A stretch of DNA of 64,000 nt from Microglena sp. YARC (taxonomy: Eukaryota; Chlorophyta; Chlorophyceae; Chlamydomonadales; Chlamydomonadaceae): NCBI GenBank assembly GCA_022414725.1, contig CM039462.1, forward strand, positions 46,447,885-46,511,884. The letters run 5' to 3'. The notes beneath the pieces are model-generated. The model was not told the origin of the DNA. It saw nothing but the letters and a program-made list of their open reading frames with translations, and ran no database searches. Both the position numbers and the translations under genes were made by a program. Shown here one piece after another: positions 54,937-64,000 of the stretch; the stretch's first letter is position 1, and the number at the start of each line of letters is the position of its first letter.

Positions 54937-57404
54937 GGTCACAGAGAGGGGGAGAGGGCATGGGGAACAATTATCTCCTTGATATTTCCAACGGTGTACG
55001 CTTGTGGACAAACTGCTGACAAGATAGGGAAGACACTCTGCTTAATTTGATGTATTCAGGATTTATAAATCAATTTAAAGCTCTCTGATTTATTAGTTAA
55101 ACTATTCCAGAAACCTCAGGTTACCTCAAAGCGCTTGATAGAGGAGCTTGTGATGCACCGCACGAAGCTTGGCAAGATCTAACTGACATGGAATGGTCTT
55201 CCTTCCCGCCACACACAGACCCGCACCACACCACACCACCACCCATACACCCATACATCAACACACACCCAGCTAGCTCATCACACAACATGCTCCCTCC
55301 CTACCAACAACAACAGCTTACATCAGAGCGCTTGAAGGAGGAGCTTGTGATGCAAAGCACCGATGTTAACAAGATCTAACCACCATGGGATGTTCTTCCT
55401 GCCCTCCCACACCCACACACAGACCCCCACCCCACCAACACCCATACACCCATGCACCAACACACACCCAGCTAGCTCATCATACAACATGCTCCCTCCC
55501 TACCAACAACACCAGGTTACATCAGAGCGCTTGAAGGAAGATCTTGTGATGCGACGTATGTAGCTTGACAAGATCTAACTGCCCACCCACGTACAGACCC
55601 CCACCCCACCATTACCCATACACCCATACACCCATACACCAGGTTACCTCAAGAGCGCTTGAAGGAGGAGCTTGTGTTGCAACGCACCGAGCTTGGCAAG
55701 ATATAACTGCCATGGGTGGTCTTCCTGCCCTCCCACACCCACACGCAGACGCCCACCCCACCACCCTTACACCCATAAACCCATACACCAATACACCCCC
55801 ATCTAACTCATCACACAACATGTTCCATCCCTACCAACAACAACAGGTTACCTCAGAGCGCTTGATGGAGGAGCTAGTGATGTGTCGCACCGATCTTGAC
55901 AAGATCTAGCCACCATGGGATGGTCTGCCTGCCCTCCCACACCCACACAGAGACCCCCACCCCACCACTACCCATACACACACACCCATACACCAACACA
56001 CCCTCATCTAGCTCATCGCACAACATGCTCCCACCCTACCAACAACAACAGCTTACCTCAGAGCGCTTGAAGGAAGAGCTTATGATGCGACGCACGGAGC
56101 TTGACAAGATCTAATTGCCCACCCACACACAGACCCCCACCCCACCACTACCCATACACCCATACACCAGGTTACCTCAGAGCGCTTGAAGGAGGAGCTT
56201 GTGATGCGACGCACGGAGCTCGACAAGATTGACACCCTTGAGGACAAGATCAAGGCAGAGCTGACTCAGCTTGATGAGAAGAGCGAAACTCTGAAGAAGA
56301 ATATCGACACCTATGACAATGTGAGTCCTTGTATACATACATGTATGTACATAGCATGTATGCATGTATATTGCATGCATGTATGTATGTATATTGCATG
56401 TATGTATATTTGATGTTTTGATAATGTGAGTCCTTGTATGTATATTATGATGATGTGAGGCATTGTATATATGTATGTATATTGTATGCCTGTATGTATA
56501 TTGAATATTAGAATACTGTGAGTCATTGTATGTTTGTAGGTCTTGGGCTGCATCTTCGCAATGCCCTCAATAACCTATTGTATATAGATAATACCGAGGG
56601 GGGGGCAAGAAAAAAGCTGCCGTACCACACCTTCGCTTTGGATAGAGCCTATCCTCAAACTATATAAAAAAAAAGTTTTTTTTTTTAGCCAAAAAAAAGT
56701 TGTACAAAAGTTAGAGGGGTCCAAAGTTTTTTGCAACCAAAGCGGCCCAAATTTTAACTTCGCGATAAATCACGTTTGGGTAACCCCATGAAAGATGTAA
56801 GAGCATAACTGAAATGGGCTTTAAAAGATCTTTCGAATGACCCCCATTTTAGGGGGGGTAGGGTGAGGTAATTGGATTTTAGGAGGGGGGGGGGGGGGGT
56901 GGGTAAAAAGACTTTAGCCAACTTTATTTTTTCCCTCTTTTTGTATGAAACGTCCACAATTCCAACTCCCATCTGAATCGGACACCATATCGAAGGTGCG
57001 GTCCAAAATCTGTCTTTCTGCCCCCCCCCTGGATAATACGGTATTCAGTCCTCTCCTGTGTGTTGTACTTTCAGGTGGGCGATTTGAAGGAGAAGAGCGA
57101 GAAGGCGCGTGTTCGGCTGGAGGATCAGAAGGTGCTGCTGGCGCGCCGCAAGGACCTCTTGCGTGGTGTTGTGTCTGACAAGGCCCTCAAGAACCAAGCA
57201 AAGAAGGGACAGCTTCAAGAGAACAACCTGCAGATAGCGCTTGAAAAGATGGAGCTGAAGCTGAAACAGCTACACTCCAACATTTTCTCCATGACGGACT
57301 TCATTAGGACAAAGGAAAGTGAGACTAATTACAAGACCATGGCCATCGCTATCTCCCAATTTGCAGATGAGCTGAACACGCTCGTCAAAACTCAAACCGG
57401 GTAG
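44226..57404 (+). CDS. IFT74: Intraflagellar transport protein 74 (IFT-B core), ten exons
   Basis: Exons: 44226-44466, 45646-45845, 47016-47203, 48569-48755, 50232-50342, 52574-52768, 53709-53864, 54653-54787, 56171-56320, 57075-57404. The phases agree throughout and give 630 residues, against about 600-640 in human and Chlamydomonas. Residues 1-100 are a basic Gly/Pro/Arg/Ser-rich disordered tail (MERPGSRSGMSGSGMKAP), the part that binds tubulin together with IFT81. RPITNHGVSGIR follows, then coiled coil to the end (LTKEVKKLQEQLADYN; RSKMSPEEQREQLMSKIK; FIRTKESETNYK). IFT74 pairs with IFT81 to carry tubulin into growing cilia. Intron 2 has a GC donor (AG|GCAAGT). An extra copy of the exon 3 start (46735-46812, in phase) could add 26 residues if included. 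Exon boundaries are inferred by eye from splice signals and homology. Confidence 0.93.
45078..45230. mobile_element. MITE-like palindromic element, copy 1 (IFT74 intron 1)
   Basis: The ends AGAACGGCAAAATGATATCA and ATCATATGATATGCCGCTCCCT are roughly inverted. The interior shares GATGCCGGCAGTCTGACTAGGCTAAAGTTA-type words with the copies at 49411 and 51396. No coding capacity. Confidence 0.7.
45340..45500. repeat. Poly(C)/(TG)n tract in IFT74 intron 1
   Basis: C-runs around 45352-45371 are followed by TG runs at 45429-45454 and further C-rich sequence. The acceptor of exon 2 lies 150 bp downstream. Confidence 0.85.
46020..46095 (+). repeat. Degenerate copy of IFT74 exon 2, 3' half
   Basis: GAAAATAACTTCTTCTTGAC + AGAGCTGAGG and GTGTGACGCGCAACATGGAG repeat exon 2 (45775-45845) with losses of several codons. 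The GC donor context has become ACAAGT. Two further GGTGCTGGTGG-rich stretches follow. Confidence 0.85.
46735..46812 (+). other. Extra, in-phase copy of the start of IFT74 exon 3
   Basis: The 78 bases repeat the first 78 of exon 3 (47016-47093) with three amino-acid-level differences at most (D/N/H and L/F near the end). It has the same CACACAG acceptor. Unlike exon 3 it is followed directly by GTAAAC, which could serve as a donor. It would add 26 coiled-coil residues in frame. Homologous proteins have no such insert, so it is probably skipped or a relic. Confidence 0.7.
46810..47010. repeat. CCCAACACAC-type repeat between the two exon 3 copies
   Basis: ACCCAACACACCCAACCCAA units fill the space between the duplicated exon starts. 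Confidence 0.85.
47800..48110. repeat. 300-bp C/CCT-rich polypyrimidine tract in IFT74 intron 3
   Basis: Essentially only C and T on the plus strand, mostly C-runs broken by CCTCCT. It directly precedes the first exon 4 copy at 48170. Poly(G) runs occur at about 46262-46296, 47269-47297 and 47677-47697 in introns 2 and 3. Confidence 0.93.
48170..48367 (+). repeat. Two degenerate copies of IFT74 exon 4 start with acceptors
   Basis: 48170-48222 and 48323-48367 repeat AAATGACATCCAACRCAAGC and GTGGATGAGGTRCTCAYTGA of exon 4 (48569), each preceded by a TGCATGYAG acceptor. Neither continues into the second half of the exon. Confidence 0.85.
48923..49019 (+). repeat. Copy of IFT74 exon 4 end with donor
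   Basis: GGAGCTCCAGTCCAATATGG ... CAGTCCAATCTACAG|GTCGGA repeats 48659-48755 almost exactly, 265 bp downstream. Confidence 0.88.
49411..49571. mobile_element. MITE-like palindromic element, copy 2 (IFT74 intron 4)
   Basis: The ends ATATATTTAGGAA and TTCCCTAAATATA are inverted. The interior shares CAAATTGCATCATATGATAT and AGACTGCCGGCATC with copy 3. AT-rich, non-coding. Confidence 0.75.
50475..51376 (+). repeat. Six degenerate copies of IFT74 exon 5 in its own downstream intron
   Basis: After the real exon 5 (50232-50342), its 3' part (GGTGAGCTGGCTAGGAACCC ... CTGCAGCTGCAG|GTAGGT) recurs with ends at about 50534, 50713, 50825, 51020, 51133 and 51376. Each is separated by (TGGTGGTG)n sequence. 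Most keep the donor; later copies carry changes such as AGGAAGGCAAGCTGGC. Confidence 0.9.
51396..51589. mobile_element. MITE-like palindromic element, copy 3 (IFT74 intron 5)
   Basis: Inverted ends CATATATGTAGGGAC and TTCCCTACATATATG; interior rich in ATCATATGATAT. It is related to the copies at 45078 and 49411 and is the best-preserved copy. Confidence 0.8.
51983..52510 (+). repeat. Three degenerate copies of IFT74 exon 6 start before the real exon
   Basis: Copies begin at 51983, 52169 and 52428 (GACCRAATCCGCACCCTRAC ... AGATGAGCCC) and break off at GAGGACC, where the real exon 6 (52574) has GAGGAGCAACG. They are separated by (CA)n runs and poly(C). Two keep the GCTGCAG acceptor. Confidence 0.9.
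52785..52935 (-). repeat. Interspersed repeat family 1, inverted copy in IFT74 intron 6
   Basis: The reverse complement of 34610-34760: TTACAGTCCAGGGGTTGGCC, GGCTAAAGGGACTTGCCCA and TCGTGCTACAGTG are shared. Confidence 0.75.
53090..53692. repeat. 600-bp (CT)n polypyrimidine tract in IFT74 intron 6
   Basis: CTCTCCCTC/CTTCCTC repeats with rare A or G (GCGCCCTCTCA recurs three times) run up to the exon 7 acceptor at 53708. Confidence 0.95.
53923..54078 (+). repeat. Three copies of IFT74 exon 7 end with donor
   Basis: GATGAGGCGCGCACACGTCAG followed by GTAAGG recurs with ends at about 53950, 53992 and 54078, after the real end at 53864. Intron text GTCAGCACTTAGCTGGGTCA repeats with it. Confidence 0.88.
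54340..54470. repeat. AACCACCTAAACCTA repeat in IFT74 intron 7
   Basis: About nine 13-15 bp units of ACCACCTAAACCYAA. Confidence 0.85.
54491..54545 (+). repeat. Degenerate copy of IFT74 exon 8 start
   Basis: GACTCCATGGTTTCGTTGCT + GGATAAGCTGACC copies exon 8 (54653). An in-frame TAG replaces CAG (CTGTAGAGTATC). Confidence 0.88.
55120..56114 (+). repeat. Six degenerate copies of IFT74 exon 9 start, each ending in a stop
   Basis: Copies begin near 55120, 55317, 55516, 55643, 55847 and 56052 (TTACCTCAGAGCGCTTGA ... AAGATCTAAC), a period of about 130-205 bp, before the real exon 9 at 56171. Each keeps a CAG acceptor-like start, and most end in an in-frame stop just after AAGATC, where the real exon reads AAGATTGACACC. 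Interspersed text ACCCATACACCCATACACCA repeats too. Confidence 0.92.
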
Positions 57405-57529
57405 TGGTGATGATGAAGGTTAGCCCCGTGTAACTTGCTAAAAAAGGATGATGCCTGGAGGAGAGTGGTGTTAAGGGGACCCTCCCGTATGACCTTGCTA
57501 ATTTTTGGGAGATACATGGGCTGGATCCT

Positions 57530-57895
57530 TTTTATCCATCCATCCGAAGTATGGCAGCTATGCACACTGACAAACTCAGGCATGCCCAGACGCCTGAAGG
57601 GAAGCGGTCGCCTCAAGTTATCCATCCATCCAAAGGATGGTAGCTATGCATGCTGACAAACTCAGGCTTTACCAGTCCCCTGAAGGGGAGCGGTCACCTA
57701 GAGTATCCATCCATCTCCAAAGGGTGCAGCTATGCTCGCTTACAAACTCAGGCATGCCTAATCTTGAAGGGCAGCGGTCACCTCTGGTTATCCATCCATC
57801 CGAAGGGTGGCAGCTGTGCACGCTTACAAACTCAGGCATGCCCAGTCCACCGAAGGGAAGCGGTCGCCTGTAGTTATCCATCCATCTGAAGGGTG
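57530..57895. repeat. ~85-bp minisatellite in the IFT74 3' region, about 4.5 units
   Basis: Units contain TATCCATCCATCCGAAGG, GGCAGCTATGC and ACAAACTCAGGCATGCC. The array recurs in the duplicated block at 61060-61430. Confidence 0.9.
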
Positions 57896-59905
57896 GAAGG
57901 ACTGAAGCTGCACTGTTTTTCTTTTTGGGGCTCCACGTATCAGCTTCTAGGCAGCTCCGTGTTTCCCCGTCCTTGGGCCAAACCCGATTCTAGTAAGTGC
58001 ATCTGAAAGCCGACATAACAAGCTTTCCAATGAGGCTGGATTCTTTGTCCTTCACTCAGTGACTGGCTAGTGGATCTGGCTGGAAGCTGCCATGCGCAGC
58101 ACATAAAAGAAATAGTGGGGTGCTGGCATAAAAGGCTCAGCCCATGTATTCGCGGATTAGGCCATCCCACACGGGGCCCAGGGACCAGCCAAACTACAGG
58201 AGACCAGTCAACAAAACTAAATGAAGACCATGTTTCTGAGTCATTAGCTTGTAGCAGTCTGAGATGGTGATCACTGTTTCTCTTTTCGGCTACGAGCAGC
58301 AGCATCTACGCAGCTCCTCTGGTTGACTAATAAGCCAAACCTAAAGGAACCTAGTGCACCTTGAAGATGACGTAATCAGCTTTCGAGCGCTGCTGAAGTT
58401 TTGAGGCTTAGCCCAGTGGCTGCCTTAGAGAGCTGCCCAGTGGCTGCCTTAGGTAGCTGCCTTAGGGAGCTGCCTAGAAGCTGCCGCTAGTAGCCGAAAA
58501 GAAAGACAGAGATGGTGGTGAGCTAGGCTTTTGACTGTTATCATGTTCATATGGGAGTCATCAACTGGGTGTCCTTTGTGCTGAAATATAATACGTTGCT
58601 CGCCGTCTTCGGCATGAACATAATTAATTGAAATTAAGGCATTATTATCAAAATATATTTGATCCAATCGCTCCATATATAAGGAGTGGCGTCTCTATAA
58701 GCTCTTCAGTCTTCACCTGGTCCATTTCTTGACTGTTCGTGTACGTGCATGTATGTATATGTTCTTTACTGTTTGTAAACACATGTTTAGGTCAATGAGT
58801 AGCAACTTAAACCTGCCCTACCACCTGCTTTTTTTTATAGGTTGTGTCTAGACGCAGCAAACCCTGAATCACAACCCTAGCTGGCGCAGCGCCTATTTGC
58901 TTACTTCTTCTTCCTGTGTCTGTGCTGAGTATGTATTTGAATATGAACCTGGTCGTTGTCTGCTTACTTTTTGCAGACAGCTTTACTAGTTTTCGCAGGC
59001 AGCTGACCTAGTGGTGAGATGGGTTCTGTGATGAGCGTGCACCTAGTTTCTGTGACTTGGACTTGAACTTGATTACATAGCTTCAGCCAGCAATTTGGCT
59101 GCTCGCCATCTTCGGCAGTAAAACAAATAATTACCAGGGAAATGTAAACGCGAATCCCTTCACGAACAAATAACTTTTTGTTTTCATTTTGTTTTCTCCC
59201 CTTCCTCTGAACGATTAAAAACAGTGCAAAACGTGTGACGATCTCTCCCTAGCCCACTTGCCCATATCCATCCATCCCCAGCAATACATGTGTCTGCTTG
59301 ACTTACTGCCTTGAGACTGTATGGTGGTAGTGGCTCGTACGTAGCAGGTTGTTTTTACAGGATGACCCCAGCTCTGCGTCCATAGATACAACCAATTTCA
59401 TAGCCTGCGTCCTAAGACGCAACCGAACCAAAACCGACCCATAGCCTGCGTCTTGAGACGCAACCAACCCACTGGAGCTGCGCAACGACCCTCCCACAAT
59501 GCGTATCAGGACGCAACGACCCTTCGACGTTGCGTCTGTGACGCAGGACGCAGCGTCCTGAACAACCCTGGTCCAGAGCCGCACGCCGATTTTTTGTATT
59601 TCAACCATTCGGGAGTTGACTGCAGCTTAGGGGCGTTAGACGTGTCTGGGCACCTAGCAATCGATTACCCCACTGGGGCCCGGAGTACCTGTTGGCTTCG
59701 GTCCCTGGACTCGGCAGTGTCAGAAGGTAACCGAAGCAGGTAAGGACGGTTAGAGGTCGACCATACGAGCCGGTTTAGCTCATCATCGTGCGACGGCGAT
59801 GGAGGAAAGTTCTCTGTTAAGGCGGCAGAACTGACTCGAACTGTCGAGTCTAAGTGCTTCCCCAATACCTATATAGCTGGGGCAATGTTCTGAGCGCACT
59901 AAAAA

Positions 59906-59948
59906 GCTTCGAACAGGATTCGAACCTGTGCGGGAGAACCCAATTGAT

Positions 59949-59979
<31 letters not shown>

Positions 59980-59985
59980 CGAAGC
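59906..59985 (-). tRNA. tRNA-Ser (anticodon AGA)
   Basis: On the minus strand an 80-nt cloverleaf begins GCTTCGGTGGCCGAGCGGTT and ends with the T arm ACAGGTTCGAATCCTGT and acceptor TCGAAGC. The 7-bp acceptor stem pairs (one G-T). The anticodon loop CTAGAAA places AGA (plus-strand positions 59950-59952). The long variable arm (TTGGGTTCTCCCGCA) is the class II form expected for serine. The internal A box (GTGGCCGAGCGGTT) and B box (GGTTCGAATCC) are intact. No intron. Confidence 0.93.
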
Positions 59986-60605
59986 AACTCGGTTAGAAAA
60001 TTGATGTCGCTAGACGTTTTGTCCTAATTTATAAATGTAGTAAAATCGAATAGTTGGTTAAATAAGTTACTTTTTGGAGGTCACCTCCTGGACCAGGTTC
60101 TGAGGGTATGTTGCCCAACCCTCACTGTTATAAAACTGTCCAGCTGCCTAGGCGCTGTTCAGTCTCGGCATTGATTTTTGCTGAGTATGTAATTGAAATT
60201 GAAATTGAAATTGTTACATCCGTGTAGAACCGTTACTCACAGGACGTGAAGTTAAGGACACCATAGCGTAAGCCGGAGCTAGCTATAGTCACCGTAGGAC
60301 CATCTCAGTAAAAAGAATTACCAACTACATCATACCAGTGCAGCTTAATACGGGGGTTTTTCACCCCGGTTGGGAAGCACCGGCACAATACAGCTGGTAA
60401 GACAAAACCTGAGAGGGGGACGGTCTGTGTGCTAGTCCCCGGGTATCGACCCGGGGTGTGCTTCCATAAAGCGTCTGCACTGTAAAATACTCTGAAAGCT
60501 ATAATTGGTGTGAGAGTGGACTGTGTCTGCCAGTTTGAGGGCACAGGTTCTCTGGAGTCCAAGAGTGGTCATAGAAGTCAAAAAAGAGGTAGGAAATAGT
60601 ATATA

Positions 60606-60935
60606 GGGGCGATTTGAAGGAGAAGAGCGAGAAGGCGCGTGTTCGGCTGGAGGATCAGAAGGTGCTGCTGGCGCGCCGCAAGGACCTCTTGCGTGGTGTT
60701 TGTTCTGACAAGGCCCTCAAGAACCAAGCAAAGAAGGGACAGCTTCAAGAGAACAATCCGCAGATAGCGCTTGAAAAGATGGAGCTGAAGCTGAAACAGC
60801 TACACTCCAACATTTTCTCCATGACGGGACTTCATTAGGACAAAGGAAAGTGAGACTAATTACAAGACCATGGCCATCGCTATCTCCCAATTTGCAGATG
60901 AGCTGAACACGCTCGTCAAAACTCAAACCGGGTAG
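60606..60935 (+). pseudogene. Duplicated last exon of IFT74, frameshifted
   Basis: It matches 57076-57404 over the whole exon. An added G (ATGACGGGACTTC for ATGACGGACTTC) shifts the frame, and GGTGTTTGTTCTGAC replaces GGTGTTGTGTCTGAC. The splice acceptor is absent (AGGGGCGATT directly after unrelated sequence). It has no other IFT74 exon upstream in this copy. Confidence 0.88.
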
Positions 60936-63565
60936 TGGTGATGATGAAGGTTAGCCCGTGTACTTGCTAAAAAAGGATGATGCCTGGAGGAGAGTGGTGT
61001 TAAGGGGACCCTCCCGTATGACCTTGCTAATTTTTGGGAGATACATGGGCTGGATCCTTTTTATCCATCCATCCGAAGTATGGCAGCTATGCACACTGAC
61101 AAACTCAGGCATGCCCAGACGCCTGAAGGGAAGCGGTCGCCTCAAGTTATCCATCCATCCAAAGGATGGTAGCTATGCATGCTGACAAACTCAGGCTTTA
61201 CCAGTCCCCTGAAGGGGAGCGGTCACCTAGAGTTATCCATCCATCCAAAGGGTGGCAGCTATGCTCGCTTACAAACTCAGGCATGCCTAATCTTGAAGGG
61301 CAGCGTCACCTCTGTTATCCATCCATCCGAAGGGTGGCAGCTTGTGCACGCTTTACAAACTCAGGCATGCCCAGTCCACCGAAGGGAAGCGGTCGCCTGT
61401 AGTTATCCATCCATCTGAAGGGTGGAAGGACTGAAGCTGCACTGTTTTTCTTTTTGGGGCTCCACGTATCAGCTTCTAGGCAGCTCCGTGTTTCCCCGTC
61501 CTTGGGCCAAACCCGATTCTAGTAAGTGCATCTGAAAGCCGACATAACAAGCTTTCCAATGAGGCTGGATTCTTTGTCCTTCACTCAGTGACTGGCTAGT
61601 GGATCTGGCTGGAAGCTGCCATGCGCCAGCACATAAAAGAAATAGTGGAGGTGCTGGCATAAAAGAGCTCCAGCCCATGTATTCGCGGATTAGGCCACCC
61701 ACACGGGGCCCAGGGACCAGCCAAAACTACAGGAGACCAGTCAAACCAAAACTAAACTGAAGACCATGTTTCTGAGTCATTGTAGCTTGTAGCAGTCTGA
61801 GATGGTGATCACTGTTTTCTTTTCGGCTACGAGCAGCAGCATCTACGCAGCTCCTCTGGGTTGACTAATAAGCCAAACCTAAAGGAACCTAGTGCACCTT
61901 GAAGATGACGGCGTAATCAGTCTTTCGAGCGCTGCTGAAGTTTTGAGGCTTAGCCCAGTGGCTGCCTTAGAGAGCTGCCCCAGTGGCCTTGCCTTAGGTA
62001 GCTGCCTTAAGGGAGCTGCCTAGAAGCTGCCGCTAGTAGCCGAAAAGAAAGACAGAGATGGTGGTGAGCTAGGCTTTGACTGTTATCATGTTCATATGGG
62101 AGTCATCAACTGGGTGTCCTTTGTGCTGAAATATATAACGTTGTCGCCGTCTTCGGTCATGAACATTTAATTAATTTGAAATTAAGGCATTAATTATCAA
62201 AATATTTATTTGATCCAATCGCTCCGGATATATTATATAAGGTTGAGTGGCGTCTCTATAAGCTCTTCAGTCTTCTCCATTCACCTGGTCCATTTCTGAT
62301 CTGTTCGTGTACGTGCATGTATGTATAGAATGTTCTTTACTGTTTAGTTAAACACATGTTTGAGATCAATGAGTAGCAACTTTAAACCTGCCCCTACCTT
62401 ACCTGTCTTTTTTTTTATAGGTTGTGTCTAGATGCAGCAAGACCCTGAATACACAACCCTAGCTGGACGCAGCGGGCCTATTTGCTTACTTCTTCTTCCT
62501 GTTCTGTGCTGAGTAAAATGTATTTGAATATGTTACCTGGTCGTTGTCTGGCTTACTTTTTGCAGACAGCTTTTACTAGTTTTCGCAGGCAGCTGACCTA
62601 GTGGTGAGATGGTTCTGTGATAGCGTGCACCTAGTTTTGCTGTGACTTGGACTTGAAACTTGATTACATAGCTTCAGCCAGCAATTTGGGCTGCTCGCCA
62701 TCTTCGCAGTGAAAACAAATAATTACCAGGGAAATGTAAACGCGAATCCACTTCACGAACAAATACTTTTTGTTTTCATTTTGTTTCGTCTCCCCTTCTC
62801 GTGTAACGAATTTAAACAGTGCAAAAACGAATTGAGTTACGATCTCTTCCCTACCACTTGGCCCATTACTCATCCATCCCAGCCTTAACAATGGCTGCCT
62901 TGAACGCTTTAACTGCCTTGAGACTGTATGCGGTGGTAGTGGCGTGTACGTACAGGTTTGTGTACATAGTGATGTACCCCAGCTCTGCGTCCCATATTTT
63001 AACAACTCAATTTCATGCCTGCGTCTCTAAGACGCAATGGCGGTTTCGAAACCAAATATCGACCCATAGTGCGTCTCTGAGACGAACCAACCCACTGGGA
63101 GCTGCGCAACGGACCCTCAACCACAATGCGTATTCAGGAGCAACGGACCCTTCGACGTTGCTTTCTGTGACGCAGGACGCTAGCGTCCTGAACAAACACC
63201 TGGTCCAGACGCCGCACGGCCGATTTTGTTGTCATTTCAACCATTCGGGAGTTGACTGCAGCTTAAGGTGGGCGTTTAGACGTGATACTGGCCCTTAGCA
63301 ACTCGATTACCCCACTGGGCCCGGAAGTACTGTTGCTTCGAGCTTCCCCTGGGACTCGGCAGTGTCAGAAGGTACGATAGCAGGTAAGGACGGTTAGAGG
63401 TCTACCATACCGAGAGCCGGTTTTTAGCTCATCATCGTGCGACGGCGATGAGGGGACAACAGGTTCTCTGTTAGCGGCAGAAACTGACAATCGAGACGTT
63501 TTCGAGTCCTAAGGGTCCCAAGTTTACCTTATAGCTGGTGGCACTGTTCCTGAGCACTAAAAAAC

Positions 63566-63658
63566 GCTTCGAGACAGGATCTCAGAACCTGTGCGGGAGA
63601 ATTTCAATTTGATTTCTTAGTGCATATCGATCTTTTAACCGCTCGGCCAATCCGAAGC
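63566..63658 (-). pseudogene. Degraded second copy of tRNA-Ser(AGA)
   Basis: It corresponds to 59906-59985 but is about 13 bases longer, with insertions in every arm (for example GATTTCTTAGTGCATATCGATC for GATTTCTAGTCAATCG). It cannot fold as a tRNA as written. It is either a relic or an assembly/consensus error. Confidence 0.8.
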
Positions 63659-64000
63659 AACTAGTTAGAAAATGGTTAGTGTCCTAGCGTTTTGTCCTAA
63701 TTTATAATTATGTAGTATAAGGATCTGAATAGTTGTTTAAATAAGTTACTTTTTTGAGGTCACCTCCTGGACCAGTCTGAGGGTATGTTGCCCAAACCCT
63801 CACTGTTATAAAGACTGCTCCAGCTGCCTAAGCGCTGTTCTAGTCTCGGCATTGGATTTTTGACTGAGTATGTAATTGAAATTGAAATTGATTTTTGTTA
63901 ACATCCGTGTAGAATCCGTTATCTCACAGGACGTGAATGATAAGGACACCATAGCGGTAAAAGTCCCGGAGCTAGCTATAGATCACCTGTAGGACCATCT

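Larger units (their letters stand above)
57076..64000. repeat. Direct duplication, 57076-60305 and 60606-64000
   Basis: The last IFT74 exon, its minisatellite 3' region, flanking sequence and the tRNA-Ser recur in the same order and orientation. The second copy reaches the window end. It carries many one- to few-base insertions and deletions, becoming denser toward the end. About 300 bp (60306-60605) lie between the copies. The second copy is longer by roughly 165 bases. Confidence 0.93.

Noticed and set aside
1..64000. CRISPR array or bacterial operon
   Set aside because: None of the tandem repeats has the spaced-repeat form with unique spacers, and the genes are spliced eukaryotic genes.

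Overview
The window looks like nuclear DNA from a flagellated eukaryote, most plausibly a green alga. It has spliced genes with GT-AG (and one GC-AG) introns, an intraflagellar-transport gene (IFT74) whose exons match the Chlamydomonas/human protein order, a eukaryotic tRNA-Ser(AGA), Copia and CACTA transposons, a non-LTR retrotransposon, and very large amounts of micro- and minisatellite DNA. The algal placement rests on general protein and repeat resemblance and is inference; no species is claimed.

Layout. 1-1530 is a (TG)n block with a ~352-368 bp higher-order repeat. 1530-1750 and 2220-3330 are minisatellites. 3620-5365 is an inverted-repeat (foldback-like) element. 5369-26426 is one Copia LTR retrotransposon ('element A') with a 5-bp target-site duplication AGGGG, opened up by three later insertions. 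These are a pol-less LTR element ('D', 5712-10562, TSD GTTAT) in the leader, a 5' fragment of a related Copia element ('B-prime', 14778-16352) in pol, and a 7.75-kb CACTA-type DNA transposon (17246-24995, TSD ATT) in the reverse transcriptase/RNase H segment. The CACTA element has no recognisable transposase. It carries a two-exon, internally deleted histone H3 gene and arrays of its own satellite. 27290-34334 is a second, complete Copia element ('B', TSD GCAGT) that landed 6 bp after the stop codon of a small LEA-like reading frame. 35922-37862 is a 5'-truncated LINE on the minus strand. 37980-40650 is mostly tandem repeats.

The gene-bearing part is 41-57 kb. A lysophospholipid acyltransferase gene (minus strand, three exons seen, 3' end not found) and IFT74 (plus strand, ten exons, 630 codons) diverge from a shared ~1-kb intergenic region. 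Both genes show the same unusual feature: their introns hold multiple degenerate tandem copies of the neighbouring exon or exon end, with up to seven copies per exon in total. After IFT74 come a minisatellite 3' region, a tRNA-Ser(AGA), and then a second copy of the whole 3.3-kb segment (last IFT74 exon to beyond the tRNA), at 60606-64000, full of small indels.

The most notable items are the CACTA element with a captured H3 gene, the exon-copy arrays in two neighbouring genes, and a conserved in-frame UAG between gag and pol in two Copia elements (a likely readthrough site).
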